A DNA stretch of 64,000 bases from Mycolicibacterium llatzerense (lineage in GTDB: Bacteria; Actinomycetota; Actinomycetes; Mycobacteriales; Mycobacteriaceae), in NCBI RefSeq assembly GCF_000878195.1, contig NZ_JXST01000003.1:124001-188000 (forward strand). Direction: 5' to 3'. The position numbers and the translations under genes were made by a program. This document shows, one piece after another, positions 9,016 through 17,440 of the stretch. Below the pieces are notes generated by a model. The model saw nothing but the letters and a program-made list of their open reading frames with translations, had not been told where the DNA came from and made no database searches. Each line of letters opens with the position of its first letter. Positions within the stretch are counted from its first letter, which is position 1.

Positions 9016-10577
9016 CGGCTATTCGGTGGTGTGTGCTCGCGACCGGGCGCCCACAACGCGATCAGCACGCCGGCGACCGCGGTGATCGATGCCAGCACCA
9101 CCAGTGACGTCTGCATGGCATGCAGGAACGCCACCCGGGCCACGGCCACGAGCTGACCACCGACCGGTCCCAGATGCGGCGCGGCGGCTACGGCGCCGGC
9201 CAGCGAGCCGCGCGCGGCGTCGCCGACCGGGGCGGGGAAGCCGGCTACCGCGGGCCCGATGTGCTTGGTGTAGCCGGCGGCCAGGAGTGAGCCGGTCAAC
9301 GCAATGCCGAGGGCCGCTCCTACCTCTCGGGTGGTGTCGTTGACCGCTGACGCCACGCCTTGCTTGTCGTCGGGCGCTGACGTCATGATCGCTGAAGTCG
9401 TTGGGGCGGTGAATATTCCGACTCCGGTGCTGACCACCAGCAGCGGCCATGCCAATTCCCAGTACGACGAATCCACTCGCACCAGGCACAAGCACAGCAG
9501 GCCCGCGGACAGCAGCCACAGGCCGGCGAATACCACGAGGCGCAGCCCCAGCTTGGGCAGATACCAGGACGACAGCGGAGAGAGGATGAGCATCGGGACG
9601 GCGAGGGGAGACAGCGCGAGTGCGGTCCCGATCGGGCTGTAACCCATGACCAGTTGCATGAATTGCATCGACAGATAGAAGAAGCCGAACATCACCAGGA
9701 ACAGCACCGTGATGGCAGCGGCCCCGGTGCCGAACTGGCGATCGAGGAAGAGCCGGACGTCCAACAGCGGATACCGGGTACGTAACTCGACGACGGCGAA
9801 TGCCACCGCCAGGAGCACCCCGCCGGCGATGCCGCCAAGGACCACCGGATGCGTCCAGCCCCGGTCGGGGGCCGACAGGATGCCGTACACCAGCAAGGCC
9901 ACGGCCGCTGCGATGACCAGCGCGCCGGGCACATCCAGCGGCCGGGCCTCCGGATCGCGCGAACTTGCGATGGTCGCGGTCAACGCCATGAGAGCGAGGC
10001 TGGCTCCGGTGAATGCCCAGAAGATGGACTGCCATGGCCAGAAGTGCAGCAGCACACCGGAACCCAGCATGCCGAACACCCCGCCGCAGCCCGCGATGCC
10101 GGCCCAGACGCCGACTGCTTTGGTGCGCTCCGCAGCCGGGTACGAGGCGGTGATCAGGGACAGCGTCGCGGGCATCACGAACGCGGCACCCACGCCGGCC
10201 ACCGCCCGGGCGGCGATGATGTGCACGGGTTGAGTGCTCAGCGCCGGAACGATCGAGGCCAGCGCGAAGACAGCCAGCCCGAACAGTAGGGCGCCGCGGC
10301 GGCCGTAGCGGTCGCCGATGGCTCCGGCCGGCAACAGCAGGCAGGCCAGGACCAGGGTGTAGCTGTCGATGATCCAGGTGAGCTGGGTCTGGTTCGCTGA
10401 CGTGGCCATCGCGATGTCGCCGAGCGCGGTATTGAGCGCCACCATCGACGAAATCACGAGCAGCACACCGCAACACGCCACATATAGGGTCCAGGCTCGG
10501 CGACGGGAGGTCGGTGGTGTGGCCGTCGCGGGGAGGATTTCCACGTCGGGGCTCACCGTTCGCGCCTTGTCGACCAT
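9012..10577 (-). CDS. DHA2-type MFS drug exporter
   Basis: 521 residues with about 14 hydrophobic segments, the layout of the DHA2 (EmrB/QacA) proton antiporters. The N-terminal half carries LTWIIDSYTLVLACLLLPAG and motif A as GDRYGRRG. ATG at 10577 is preceded by GGAAGG at a good distance. It is divergent from a TetR gene across a region with two operator-like palindromes, one of which lies in its leader, so repression by that TetR and induction by a substrate is likely. The substrate is unknown. Confidence 0.92.
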   Translation of the reverse strand: MVDKARTVSPDVEILPATATPPTSRRRAWTLYVACCGVLLVISSMVALNTALGDIAMATSANQTQLTWIIDSYTLVLACLLLPAGAIGDRYGRRGALLFGLAVFALASIVPALSTQPVHIIAARAVAGVGAAFVMPATLSLITASYPAAERTKAVGVWAGIAGCGGVFGMLGSGVLLHFWPWQSIFWAFTGASLALMALTATIASSRDPEARPLDVPGALVIAAAVALLVYGILSAPDRGWTHPVVLGGIAGGVLLAVAFAVVELRTRYPLLDVRLFLDRQFGTGAAAITVLFLVMFGFFYLSMQFMQLVMGYSPIGTALALSPLAVPMLILSPLSSWYLPKLGLRLVVFAGLWLLSAGLLCLCLVRVDSSYWELAWPLLVVSTGVGIFTAPTTSAIMTSAPDDKQGVASAVNDTTREVGAALGIALTGSLLAAGYTKHIGPAVAGFPAPVGDAARGSLAGAVAAAPHLGPVGGQLVAVARVAFLHAMQTSLVVLASITAVAGVLIALWAPGREHTPPNSR

Positions 10578-10595
10578 TCGCAGACCTTCCGGTAG

Positions 10596-10618
10596 CTTCA
10601 AGACCGATGGTCTTGAAG
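10596..10618. promoter_or_regulatory. TetR operator 1 (perfect palindrome)
   Basis: Perfect arms CTTCAAGACC and GGTCTTGAAG around GAT, in the MFS-TetR intergenic region. Its core AAGACC-N3-GGTCTT matches the second site directly next to it. Confidence 0.75.
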
Positions 10619-10635
10619 CGAGACTAACAGTCTCG
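10619..10635. promoter_or_regulatory. TetR operator 2 (perfect palindrome)
   Basis: Perfect arms CGAGACT and AGTCTCG around AAC. The shared pattern RAGACY-N3-RGTCTY and a centre-to-centre distance of 20 bp (about two helical turns) suggest two TetR dimers on the same DNA face. Confidence 0.72.
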
Positions 10636-10660
10636 TTTGTTATCCGGAGGTGATTCGGCG

Positions 10661-11302
10661 GTGTCCAGCGAACACGGTGATCCCCGGCCGGCGCGCTCCC
10701 GGGCGCGCTTGCTGGAGGCGGCTACTGCCTTGCTGCGTTCCGGTGGCCCCAGCGCCGTGACTGTCGATGCGGTGATTCGTGCGTCCAACGTGGCCCGGGC
10801 CACCCTCTATCGGCACTATCCCAGTGGAAATGACTTGCTGGCAGCGGCATTTCACGCACTCATTCCCCCGGCCCCAGTGCCGCCCGCGGAGGGGGAGTTA
10901 CGCGAGCGGTTGATCGCGCTGGTGTACGCGCAGGCGAAACTGATCGCCGAGGCGCCGGTGAGTCTGACGGCCATGTCCTGGCTGGCGCTCGGCAGCAACC
11001 TCGAACACGTGCCCTGGGTGGCGACGGGTACCGAGAGCGCCGAGATCCGGAACCTGCGAGAGCGGGTGGCTGAGCAATACGCGGCGCCGTTCGAGGCGGT
11101 GCTGTCCAGTCCCGCGGCCATCGCCGAACTCGGTGACGTCGACCGGCTGCGGGCCACGGCCCTACTACTCGGGCCGATCGTGCTGGGCAAGCTCAGCACG
11201 CTGCCCGATTTCGACTACCGGCAGATCGCCGTTGCTGCCGTCGACGGATTCCTGGCGACCCACCGGATCAGCGGAGTGAATACCGAATCGGCAGGTGCTT
11301 GA
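10661..11302 (+). CDS. TetR-family regulator of the divergent MFS exporter
   Basis: 213 residues. The N-terminal helix-turn-helix lies in SAVTVDAVIRASNVARATLY, followed by RHYPSGNDLL, typical TetR. GTG at 10661 with CCGGAGG 10 nt upstream is the best start. It is divergent from the MFS gene and very likely binds the two palindromes at 10596-10635, repressing itself and the exporter. Its 3' end overlaps the 3' end of the P450 gene by 35 bp (convergent). Confidence 0.9.
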   Translation: MSSEHGDPRPARSRARLLEAATALLRSGGPSAVTVDAVIRASNVARATLYRHYPSGNDLLAAAFHALIPPAPVPPAEGELRERLIALVYAQAKLIAEAPVSLTAMSWLALGSNLEHVPWVATGTESAEIRNLRERVAEQYAAPFEAVLSSPAAIAELGDVDRLRATALLLGPIVLGKLSTLPDFDYRQIAVAAVDGFLATHRISGVNTESAGA

Positions 11303-12518
11303 AGCCGCCGACGAACGTCGTCGCGGAAAGCGTTGGCGAACCGGCCAATTCGATCGAATCCAGCCGGGGCAGCAGCTCGGTGAACAGGCTGTTCATCTCC
11401 ATGCGGGCCAGCGCCGCACCCAGACAGAAATGCACGCCGTAGCCGAATGCCAGGTGCTTGTTCGGCTCGCGCCCGACGTCGAAGCGGAACGGGTCGGTGA
11501 ACACCTCTTCGTCGCGGTTGCCGGAAACGTAAGCGAGATAGACGGATTCGCCTTCGGCGATCGGCACACCGCGCACGACGGTGTCGGCGGTCGCGGTGCG
11601 CATGAATTCCTTCACCGGCGTGCTCCACCGGATCATTTCCTCGACGGCGGTGGGCATCAGGTCTGGATTCGCCTTCAGCCGGGCCAGCTCGCCGGGATTC
11701 TCGATCAGCGCATGCAACCCGCCGGAGATGGCGTCCTTGGTGGTGTCGTGTCCGGCGGTGGCGACGATTACGTAGTAGGACGCGGTGTCCATGTCGCTGA
11801 GCGGTTCGCCGTCGATGCGGCCGTTGGCGATCGCCGACGCCAGGTCCTCGGTGGGGTTGGCCCGCCGCGACGCGGTCAGCGTGGCGAAGTACCCGAAGAA
11901 GTCGAGCAGCACGCTGAACAGTTCTTCGGGGGACTGGCCGCGGCTGTACTCGTCGTCGTCGCCGCCGAACAGCTGCTGCGTCAGGGTGTGCATGCGGTCG
12001 TAGTCCTCCTCGGGCAGGCCGAGTAGCGACATGATCACGTAGAGCGGGAACTGGATCGCGATCTCTTCGACGAAGTCGCATTCCGGTCCGGCGTCGCGCA
12101 TCCGGTCGACGTGCCGCTTGGCCAGTTCGTCGACGCGGACCTTGAGGTCGCGCATCGCCTTCGGCCGGAACCAGTCGGCGCCGATCGCCCGGATCTTGCG
12201 ATGGTGCGGATCGTCCATGTGGATGAGTGTGCGCAACCCCATGCCGGCGTCGGCCTGTGCCTTCAGCAGGTCTTCGTCGTCGGCCTTCATGAGCAGTGGG
12301 CGCGGCTCGCTGATGAACAGGTTGTTGTCGCGCTCGATGGCCATGATGTCGGCGTGCTTGGTGACCGCCCAGAACGGCCGATACGGTGGATTGTCCACCC
12401 AGGCAACGGGATTGGTAGCTCGCAGCCGAGTGAGTGCCGTGTGTAGCCGGTTGTCGTCGGCGTAGGCGGTTGGGTCGGCGAGAACCTTGGCGGCCTCGTC
12501 GGTGATGGGTGCACTCAT
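11268..12518 (-). CDS. Cytochrome P450
   Basis: 416 residues. The heme-ligand motif is FGYGVHFCLGAALAR near the C-terminus, the I-helix oxygen motif is ATAGHDTTKDA and the K-helix ExxR lies in FDVGREP/EEMIRW context. It resembles mycobacterial P450s of unknown substrate, so I do not assign a CYP number. ATG at 12518 has GAGGAG 5 nt upstream; a GTG 12 nt earlier is less likely. A perfect 16-bp palindrome sits 24 bp before the start. No ferredoxin gene is adjacent. Confidence 0.93.
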   Translation of the reverse strand: MSAPITDEAAKVLADPTAYADDNRLHTALTRLRATNPVAWVDNPPYRPFWAVTKHADIMAIERDNNLFISEPRPLLMKADDEDLLKAQADAGMGLRTLIHMDDPHHRKIRAIGADWFRPKAMRDLKVRVDELAKRHVDRMRDAGPECDFVEEIAIQFPLYVIMSLLGLPEEDYDRMHTLTQQLFGGDDDEYSRGQSPEELFSVLLDFFGYFATLTASRRANPTEDLASAIANGRIDGEPLSDMDTASYYVIVATAGHDTTKDAISGGLHALIENPGELARLKANPDLMPTAVEEMIRWSTPVKEFMRTATADTVVRGVPIAEGESVYLAYVSGNRDEEVFTDPFRFDVGREPNKHLAFGYGVHFCLGAALARMEMNSLFTELLPRLDSIELAGSPTLSATTFVGGFKHLPIRYSLR

Positions 12519-12541
12519 TGAACTCCTCACACAGGCGCGTA

Positions 12542-12557
12542 CTTGACAGCTGTCAAG
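12542..12557. promoter_or_regulatory. Perfect 16-bp palindrome upstream of the P450 gene
   Basis: CTTGACAGCTGTCAAG. On the minus strand a TAGACT -10-like box is just upstream, so the palindrome would sit at the transcription start, a classic repressor position. The sequence differs from the TetR sites at 10596-10635, so the regulator is probably encoded elsewhere. Confidence 0.6.
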
Positions 12558-12648
12558 CGGAGTCTAGGTCGTTCGATGCGCTGTGGGGAGGGGGTCGCCG
12601 CAAATATTTATCGGCCGCGTTCGGCCGAGTTCAGTACGCTGGGTGCTC

Positions 12649-14280
12649 GTGTCGTCCGCCCACCTACGCAGACTGCTGCAGCGCGCTGCAGCAGTGGCTG
12701 GGGCAGTGCTGCTGGTGGCCGGCTGCGGCCTGGACTCGCACAGTGACGGTGCCACCGCCGTGGCGCCCGATGCGGTGACAGCTGATCCGGCGCTGGTGCA
12801 CACCGCGACGGGGACCGTCCGCGGGACGGTCAATCCAGATCTGCGCTTCTTCGGTGGAATCCCTTATGCGGCACCGCCGTTGGGTCCGCTTCGCTTCCGT
12901 CCGCCGGCTCCCGCGCCGACGTGGGACGGGGCGCGCGATGGTGCGAAGCCGGGCGCGCGCTGCATCCAGGACCCCAAGGGGGATCTGGAGATGGGGCGCA
13001 ACAGTAGCGAGGATTGCCTGACCCTCAACGTCTGGACGCCACCGGTGCAGGCTTCTGGCGAGCGTCGACCAGTGCTGGTGTGGCTGCACGGCGGTGGGTT
13101 CATCAATGGCTCCAGCAGTATCTACAACTCGACGCGGCTGACCACCCGCGGCGACATCGTGGTGGTGACGGTCAATTACCGGCTGGGCGCTCTGGGATTC
13201 CTGGCTCACCCCGCTTTGGGCACCGGCCCCGACGTCGGCAACTACGGCCTGGCCGACCAGCAGGCGGCGCTGCGCTGGGTGCGCGACAACATTGCCGCGT
13301 TCGGCGGCGATCCCGGCAAGGTGACCATCGCCGGTGAGTCGGCCGGCGGGATGTCGGTGTGCGACCACCTCGTCGCGCCAGAGTCGGCCGGCCTGTTCCG
13401 GGGTGCCATCATCGCCAGTGGGCCGTGCCAGGCCCAGGGTGCGCTAGCCGAGGCCACGCGGTCCAGCCTCGCCTACGCCAGTGCCGCGGGATGTGGCGAT
13501 CCGGCGGTCGCTGCTGACTGTCTGCGCGGTCTGCCGGTGGACAAATTGCGAAAGCCGGTGTGGTACTACGGAATCGGCGAGAACATGCTCAGTGGGCCGG
13601 TCTCGGGGACGACGTTGCTGCCGGTCGATCCGATGCGGGCCATCAGCACCGGCGGTGCCGCTCGGGTCCCGGTGATGATCGGCACCACCCGCGATGAGTT
13701 CACCCTGTTCGTTGCCCTGCAGTATCTGCGTGCGGGCAAGCGCTTCCATGCCGACGGCTACCCGCACCTGCTGCAGTCCACGTTCGGCGCCGACGCCGCC
13801 GCGGTGGCAGAGCGCTACCCGCTGAACCGCTACGGCGGCAGCGCGGCGGTCGCCTATTCGACCGCGGTCACCGACGGTGCATTCGCGTGTGTGGCCGACC
13901 GCATCGGCGACGCGTTGGTCGCGGACGCCCCGGTATATGGGTACGAGTTCGCCGATCCGGCGCCGCCGACGCCGGACCCGCTGCGCCACTTGCCTTTCCC
14001 CGTCGGTGCGAGCCATTCGCTGGATCTGCGCTACATCTTCAACATGGGCGGAGCGCCGCCGCCCGCGCCGGAGCAGGTCGCCCTGTCGGATCAGATGATC
14101 GACTACTGGAGTTCGTTCGTCCGCGACGGCCGGCCCAGTGCTGACGGGGCACCGGAATGGCCGCAGCTGACCGGCGGTGACCACGACAGCCGGATGTCGC
14201 TGCGCCCCGACGGCAGCCGTTTGGTCACTGACTACGACCAGGTGCATCAGTGCGCGTTCTGGGCGAGTCTGCAGCATTGA
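12649..14280 (+). CDS. Type-B carboxylesterase, predicted lipoprotein
   Basis: 543 residues. The N-terminus is a lipoprotein signal (arginines, a hydrophobic run, then LLVAGC with Cys26), so the enzyme is probably anchored outside the membrane. The alpha/beta-hydrolase carboxylesterase fold is clear: FFGGIPYAAPPLGPLRF, the oxyanion-hole WLHGGGF and the nucleophile elbow GESAGG, with EDCLTLNVW between. GTG at 12649 is chosen because it places the signal peptide at the N-terminus. A TACGCT box 8 nt upstream would make the mRNA nearly leaderless. It is divergent from the P450. Confidence 0.92.
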   Translation: MSSAHLRRLLQRAAAVAGAVLLVAGCGLDSHSDGATAVAPDAVTADPALVHTATGTVRGTVNPDLRFFGGIPYAAPPLGPLRFRPPAPAPTWDGARDGAKPGARCIQDPKGDLEMGRNSSEDCLTLNVWTPPVQASGERRPVLVWLHGGGFINGSSSIYNSTRLTTRGDIVVVTVNYRLGALGFLAHPALGTGPDVGNYGLADQQAALRWVRDNIAAFGGDPGKVTIAGESAGGMSVCDHLVAPESAGLFRGAIIASGPCQAQGALAEATRSSLAYASAAGCGDPAVAADCLRGLPVDKLRKPVWYYGIGENMLSGPVSGTTLLPVDPMRAISTGGAARVPVMIGTTRDEFTLFVALQYLRAGKRFHADGYPHLLQSTFGADAAAVAERYPLNRYGGSAAVAYSTAVTDGAFACVADRIGDALVADAPVYGYEFADPAPPTPDPLRHLPFPVGASHSLDLRYIFNMGGAPPPAPEQVALSDQMIDYWSSFVRDGRPSADGAPEWPQLTGGDHDSRMSLRPDGSRLVTDYDQVHQCAFWASLQH

Positions 14281-14339
14281 CGTCTCGCGCCCGAAAATGG
14301 CTTGCCTGCCCAGGCGCGCGTCGACTTCGATAGGGCGGC

Positions 14340-14693
14340 ATGACGATTCCCGATGCCGAGGCCTTCGCCCGCGACTGGTGCCAGGCGTGGAACGCCCACG
14401 ACGTCGAGGCGGTGCTCGCCCATTTCCACGACGACGTCGTCTTCACCTCACCCGTCGCGGCGCGCGTCGTGCCGGAGTCCGGGGGAGTGGTGCGGGGTAA
14501 GGACGCGCTCCGGCGGTATTGGACCACTGCGCTGGCGGCGCTGCCCGAACTGCACTTCGAGATCGTGGCCACCTATGTAGGGACGCAGGCTCTCGTCATC
14601 AACTACCGGAATCACCGCGGCCAGTTGGTCAACGAGGTGCTGATCTTCGACGGCGATCTGGTGCGCGAAGGTCACGGCACCTATCTCGACTGA
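14340..14693 (+). CDS. SnoaL-like / NTF2-fold small protein
   Basis: 117 residues. The pattern WCQAWNAHDVEAVLAHFHDDVVF followed by a beta-rich C-terminus is typical of SnoaL-like polyketide-cyclase or ketosteroid-isomerase folds. No catalytic role can be assigned. It follows the esterase after 59 nt on the same strand and may be co-transcribed. Confidence 0.85.
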   Translation: MTIPDAEAFARDWCQAWNAHDVEAVLAHFHDDVVFTSPVAARVVPESGGVVRGKDALRRYWTTALAALPELHFEIVATYVGTQALVINYRNHRGQLVNEVLIFDGDLVREGHGTYLD

Positions 14694-14752
14694 GGTCCGA
14701 TTTACCCGACTCCTCATCGCGGCTCGTGCCTCGCCGCTTGATCGTCGTCAGG

Positions 14753-15226
14753 CTATGCGGGCGTCACCCACGTCGTGATGTCGGCGTGCACGACTTCCTC
14801 GCCGGCGGCGTCGACCACGGAGACGGATACGACGACGTCGGTGCCCTTGGTCAGGGTCTCGAAGTCGGGGATGTCGACGCGGGCGTGCGCCCGCAGCGAG
14901 GTGGTGGCCTTGGCGAGGTACTGGACGTTCATGGCCTTGGGTATCCAGCGGTGGGTCGTCGGCACGGTCGCTTCCATCGCCATGCCCATCGCGGCCTCCG
15001 CCGCGTTGCACGACGCGATCGCGTGCACGGTGTGCAGATGGTTGTAGACGAAGAACCACTTCGGCACCGCCACCTCGGCGTAGCCCGGCTCCATCGTCAC
15101 CACTCGGGGGAGGACCGACGCGAAGTACGGCACTCGCACCATCGCGGCGGCGGAGAACATCAGGCCGCCGCCGGGCCGTCCGGAGAGTTGCTTCCAGGCG
15201 CGGTAGGTGGGGCTGAGTGTCGACAT
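14753..15226 (-). CDS. DUF4442 hotdog-fold protein (thioesterase-like)
   Basis: 157 residues resembling the DUF4442/PaaI-type hotdog family: KWFFVYNHLHTVHAIASCNAAEAAMG is the hotdog helix region, and the C-terminal strand half ends in DITTWVTP. Such proteins may be acyl-CoA thioesterases, but no activity is proven here. The ATG is 6 nt after a TAAGAT box, suggesting a leaderless mRNA. It is divergent from the S10 operon. Confidence 0.85.
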   Translation of the reverse strand: MSTLSPTYRAWKQLSGRPGGGLMFSAAAMVRVPYFASVLPRVVTMEPGYAEVAVPKWFFVYNHLHTVHAIASCNAAEAAMGMAMEATVPTTHRWIPKAMNVQYLAKATTSLRAHARVDIPDFETLTKGTDVVVSVSVVDAAGEEVVHADITTWVTPA

Positions 15227-15232
15227 GTCGCT

Positions 15233-15250
15233 ATCTTACTCAAAAGTAAG
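15233..15250 (-). promoter_or_regulatory. Leaderless promoter with overlapping palindrome
   Basis: On the minus strand TAAGAT (15238-15233) is followed by 6 nt and the ATG. CTTACT-CAAA-AGTAAG (15235-15250) is a perfect inverted repeat overlapping this -10 box, so a bound repressor would block the DUF4442 promoter. Confidence 0.55.
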
Positions 15251-15261
15251 TTCGGTGCGTC

Positions 15262-15323
15262 CGCCGATTCGGGAACCATGGCGCTCACCAAACGCAATTT
15301 TCAGCCATGGATACCGGGTCAAC
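15262..15323 (-). repeat. Possible degenerate copy of the 62-bp intergenic repeat (inverted)
   Basis: Read on the minus strand it begins GTTGACCC, has the invariant CGCC at position 41 and ends ATCGGCG at exactly 62 nt, but lacks the CCACTCG core. It may be a decayed copy. Confidence 0.3.
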
Positions 15324-15344
15324 ACGAAAGCCGGCCGGGCAGGC

Positions 15345-15406
15345 GTTGACCCTGAACTCAGGGTCCCCGCCACTCGCAGTTTTGCGCCGCCAGTGCGGGA
15401 TCAACG
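15345..15406 (+). repeat. 62-bp intergenic repeat, copy A
   Basis: Begins GTTGACCCTG, carries CCACTCG at positions 27-33 and CGCC at 41-44, and ends GGGATCAACG. It aligns without gaps to copies at 15417, 33141 and 59082. It lies upstream of the rpsJ promoter. Confidence 0.8.
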
Positions 15407-15416
15407 AGACCCCGCT

Positions 15417-15478
15417 ATTGACTCTGTAACCAGGGCGGCAGCCACTCGAACACCCTCGCCGTCGCCGCGGAATCAGTG
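15417..15478 (+). repeat. 62-bp intergenic repeat, copy D (diverged)
   Basis: Begins ATTGACTCTG, has GCCACTCGAAC at the core and CGCC at 41-44, and ends GGAATCAGTG. It is only 10 bp from copy A, in the same direction. Confidence 0.65.
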
Positions 15479-15526
15479 CAGGACCGGCGGTGAAACCCGG
15501 GCGCGGCGGACGGCTCCGCAGCGGAT

Positions 15527-15555
15527 TTGGAGCAAGCCCGGATCTGGGGCATACT
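15527..15555 (+). promoter_or_regulatory. rpsJ (S10 operon) promoter
   Basis: TTGGAG (15527-15532), 17-nt spacer, CATACT (15550-15555). GTTGCC begins 6 nt later, at the expected start of transcription, exactly as at the rplN and rpsH promoters. The start near 15562 leaves a leader of about 260 nt. The other 570 bp between the DUF4442 gene and rpsJ hold repeats and this leader, with no gene. Confidence 0.75.
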
Positions 15556-15607
15556 GTTCGGGTTGCCTTGCGCCGGGTTCGCCCGCCGCGGGCAGACGAC
15601 CGGCGCC

Positions 15608-15645
15608 CATCTCGGGCGCATCCGGTCCCAGCATCGCCCGAGATG
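15608..15645 (+). promoter_or_regulatory. Hairpin in the S10 operon leader
   Basis: Perfect 11-bp stem CATCTCGGGCG / CGCCCGAGATG with a 16-nt loop, about 45 nt into the predicted leader and 175 nt before rpsJ. It is a candidate autoregulatory element for a ribosomal protein such as L4. No run of T follows, so it is not a simple terminator. Confidence 0.55.
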
Positions 15646-15820
15646 GAATTTCCAGCGCGGACGACTGTGCGCAAAGGCGACACGCCCGAGCGCGGGGGTC
15701 GGTGAACCACAGAAACGTAAAGAGCGGCGGCATAGCCAGCGCGCGTCATCGGGTGTCCCGGGACGTGCGTATTGAAGACCAGGCCCGAGCACGGGCCCGT
15801 GACAGTTAGGTAGGAGAAGC

Positions 15821-16126
15821 GTGGCGGGACAGAAGATCCGCATCAGGCTCAAGGCCTACGACCACGAGGCGATTGACGCCTCGGCGCGCAAGATCGTTGA
15901 GACGGTCACCCGTACGGGAGCAAGCGTGGTCGGCCCGGTGCCGCTGCCGACCGAGAAGAACGTGTACTGCGTTATCCGGTCTCCCCATAAGTACAAGGAC
16001 TCGCGGGAGCATTTCGAAATGCGTACCCACAAGCGCCTTATCGACATCCTCGACCCCACGCCGAAGACCGTTGACGCCTTGATGCGCATCGATCTGCCGG
16101 CGAGCGTCGACGTCAACATCCAGTAG
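15821..16126 (+). CDS. rpsJ: 30S ribosomal protein S10
   Basis: 101 residues, full length, with the S10 signatures [20 protein letters not shown] and [14 protein letters not shown]10 binds the 30S head and also acts in NusB-dependent antitermination. The GTG start follows AGGTAGGAGAAGC. First gene of the S10 operon (rpsJ-rplC-rplD-rplW-rplB-rpsS-rplV-rpsC-rplP-rpmC-rpsQ), expressed from the promoter at 15527 after a long structured leader. Confidence 0.98.
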
Positions 16127-16139
16127 GAGACCCAGAAAA

Positions 16140-16793
16140 ATGGCACGCAAAGGCATTTTGGGCACCAAGCTGGGCATGACGCAGGTGTTCGACGAGAACA
16201 ACAAAGTCGTCCCGGTCACGGTCGTGAAGGCCGGCCCCAACGTGGTGACCCGCATCCGCACCCCCGAGCGGGACGGCTACAGCGCCGTGCAGCTCGCCTA
16301 CGGTGAGATCAGCCCGCGCAAGGTGAACAAGCCGGTTACCGGTCAGTTCGCCGCTGCAGGCGTCAACCCGCGTCGGCACCTGGCCGAGCTTCGTCTCGAA
16401 GACGAGGCCGCGGTCGCCGAGTACGAGGTCGGTCAGGAACTGACCGCCGAGATCTTCGCCGACGGCGCGTACGTCGACGTGACCGGCACCAGCAAGGGCA
16501 AGGGCTTCGCCGGCACCATGAAGCGCCACGGCTTCAAGGGCCAGGGCGCCTCGCACGGTGCCCAGGCTGTGCACCGTCGTCCCGGTTCGATCGGTGGCTG
16601 CGCCACCCCGGGCCGTGTCTTCAAGGGCACCCGCATGTCCGGCCGGATGGGTAGCGACCGCGTCACCACCCAGAACCTGAAGGTTCACAAGGTCGACGCC
16701 GAGAACGGTGTGCTGCTCATCAAGGGCGCCATCCCGGGCCGCAATGGTGGACTGGTGGTTGTCCGCACCGCAGTTAAGCGAGGCGAGAAGTAA
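16140..16793 (+). CDS. rplC: 50S ribosomal protein L3
   Basis: 217 residues, with the start [17 protein letters not shown] and the central loop [19 protein letters not shown] that reaches toward the peptidyl-transferase centre. L3 is an early 23S assembly protein. AGGAG is present before the ATG. Its stop overlaps the rplD start (TAATG), indicating coupled translation. Confidence 0.98.
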   Translation: MARKGILGTKLGMTQVFDENNKVVPVTVVKAGPNVVTRIRTPERDGYSAVQLAYGEISPRKVNKPVTGQFAAAGVNPRRHLAELRLEDEAAVAEYEVGQELTAEIFADGAYVDVTGTSKGKGFAGTMKRHGFKGQGASHGAQAVHRRPGSIGGCATPGRVFKGTRMSGRMGSDRVTTQNLKVHKVDAENGVLLIKGAIPGRNGGLVVVRTAVKRGEK

Positions 16794-17440
16794 TGACTCT
16801 CAAGATTGACGTCAAGACCCCCGAGGGCAAGAAGGACGGCTCTGTCGAGCTGCCCGCCGAGCTGTTCGACGTCGAGCCCAACATCGCGCTGATGCACCAG
16901 GTGGTGACGGCCCAGCTGGCCGCCGCTCGCCAGGGCACCCACGCCACCAAGACCCGGGCCATGGTGTCCGGTGGTGGCAAGAAGCCGTACCGCCAGAAGG
17001 GAACCGGCCGCGCCCGTCAGGGTTCGACCCGCGCCCCGCAGTTCACCGGTGGTGGTGTCGTCCACGGCCCGCAGCCGCGTGACTACAGCCAGCGGACCCC
17101 GAAGAAGATGATCGCTGCTGCCCTGCGCAGCGCGCTGTCGGACCGGGCCCGCAACGAGCGCATCCACGCGATCACCGAGCTGGTGGCCGGTCAGAGCCCG
17201 TCGACCAAGAGCGCCAAGTCGTTCCTGGCGTCGCTGACCGACAACAAGAAGGTGCTCGTCGTGATCGGCCGCAGCGATGTGGTCAGCGCCAAGAGCGTCC
17301 GCAACCTGCCTGGCGTGCATGTGATCTCGCCGGATCAGCTGAACACCTACGACGTGCTGAACGCCGACGATCTGGTGTTCTCGGTGGAGGCGCTCAACGC
17401 CTACATCACCGCCAACACGAAAGAGGAGGTGTCGGCCTGA
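16793..17440 (+). CDS. rplD: 50S ribosomal protein L4
   Basis: 215 residues. The extended loop [19 protein letters not shown] lines the exit tunnel. L4 represses the S10 operon in some bacteria, so the leader hairpin at 15608 is a possible target here. It overlaps rplC and rplW by 1 bp each. Confidence 0.98.
   Translation: MTLKIDVKTPEGKKDGSVELPAELFDVEPNIALMHQVVTAQLAAARQGTHATKTRAMVSGGGKKPYRQKGTGRARQGSTRAPQFTGGGVVHGPQPRDYSQRTPKKMIAAALRSALSDRARNERIHAITELVAGQSPSTKSAKSFLASLTDNKKVLVVIGRSDVVSAKSVRNLPGVHVISPDQLNTYDVLNADDLVFSVEALNAYITANTKEEVSA

Noticed and set aside
9315..9324. GCTCCTACC resembling the ECF-cluster -10 box
   Set aside because: It lies inside the MFS gene and no TTGTC is present 19 nt upstream.
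15207..15809. Open frames on both strands upstream of rpsJ
   Set aside because: They cross the repeats, promoter and leader hairpin and show no family features.
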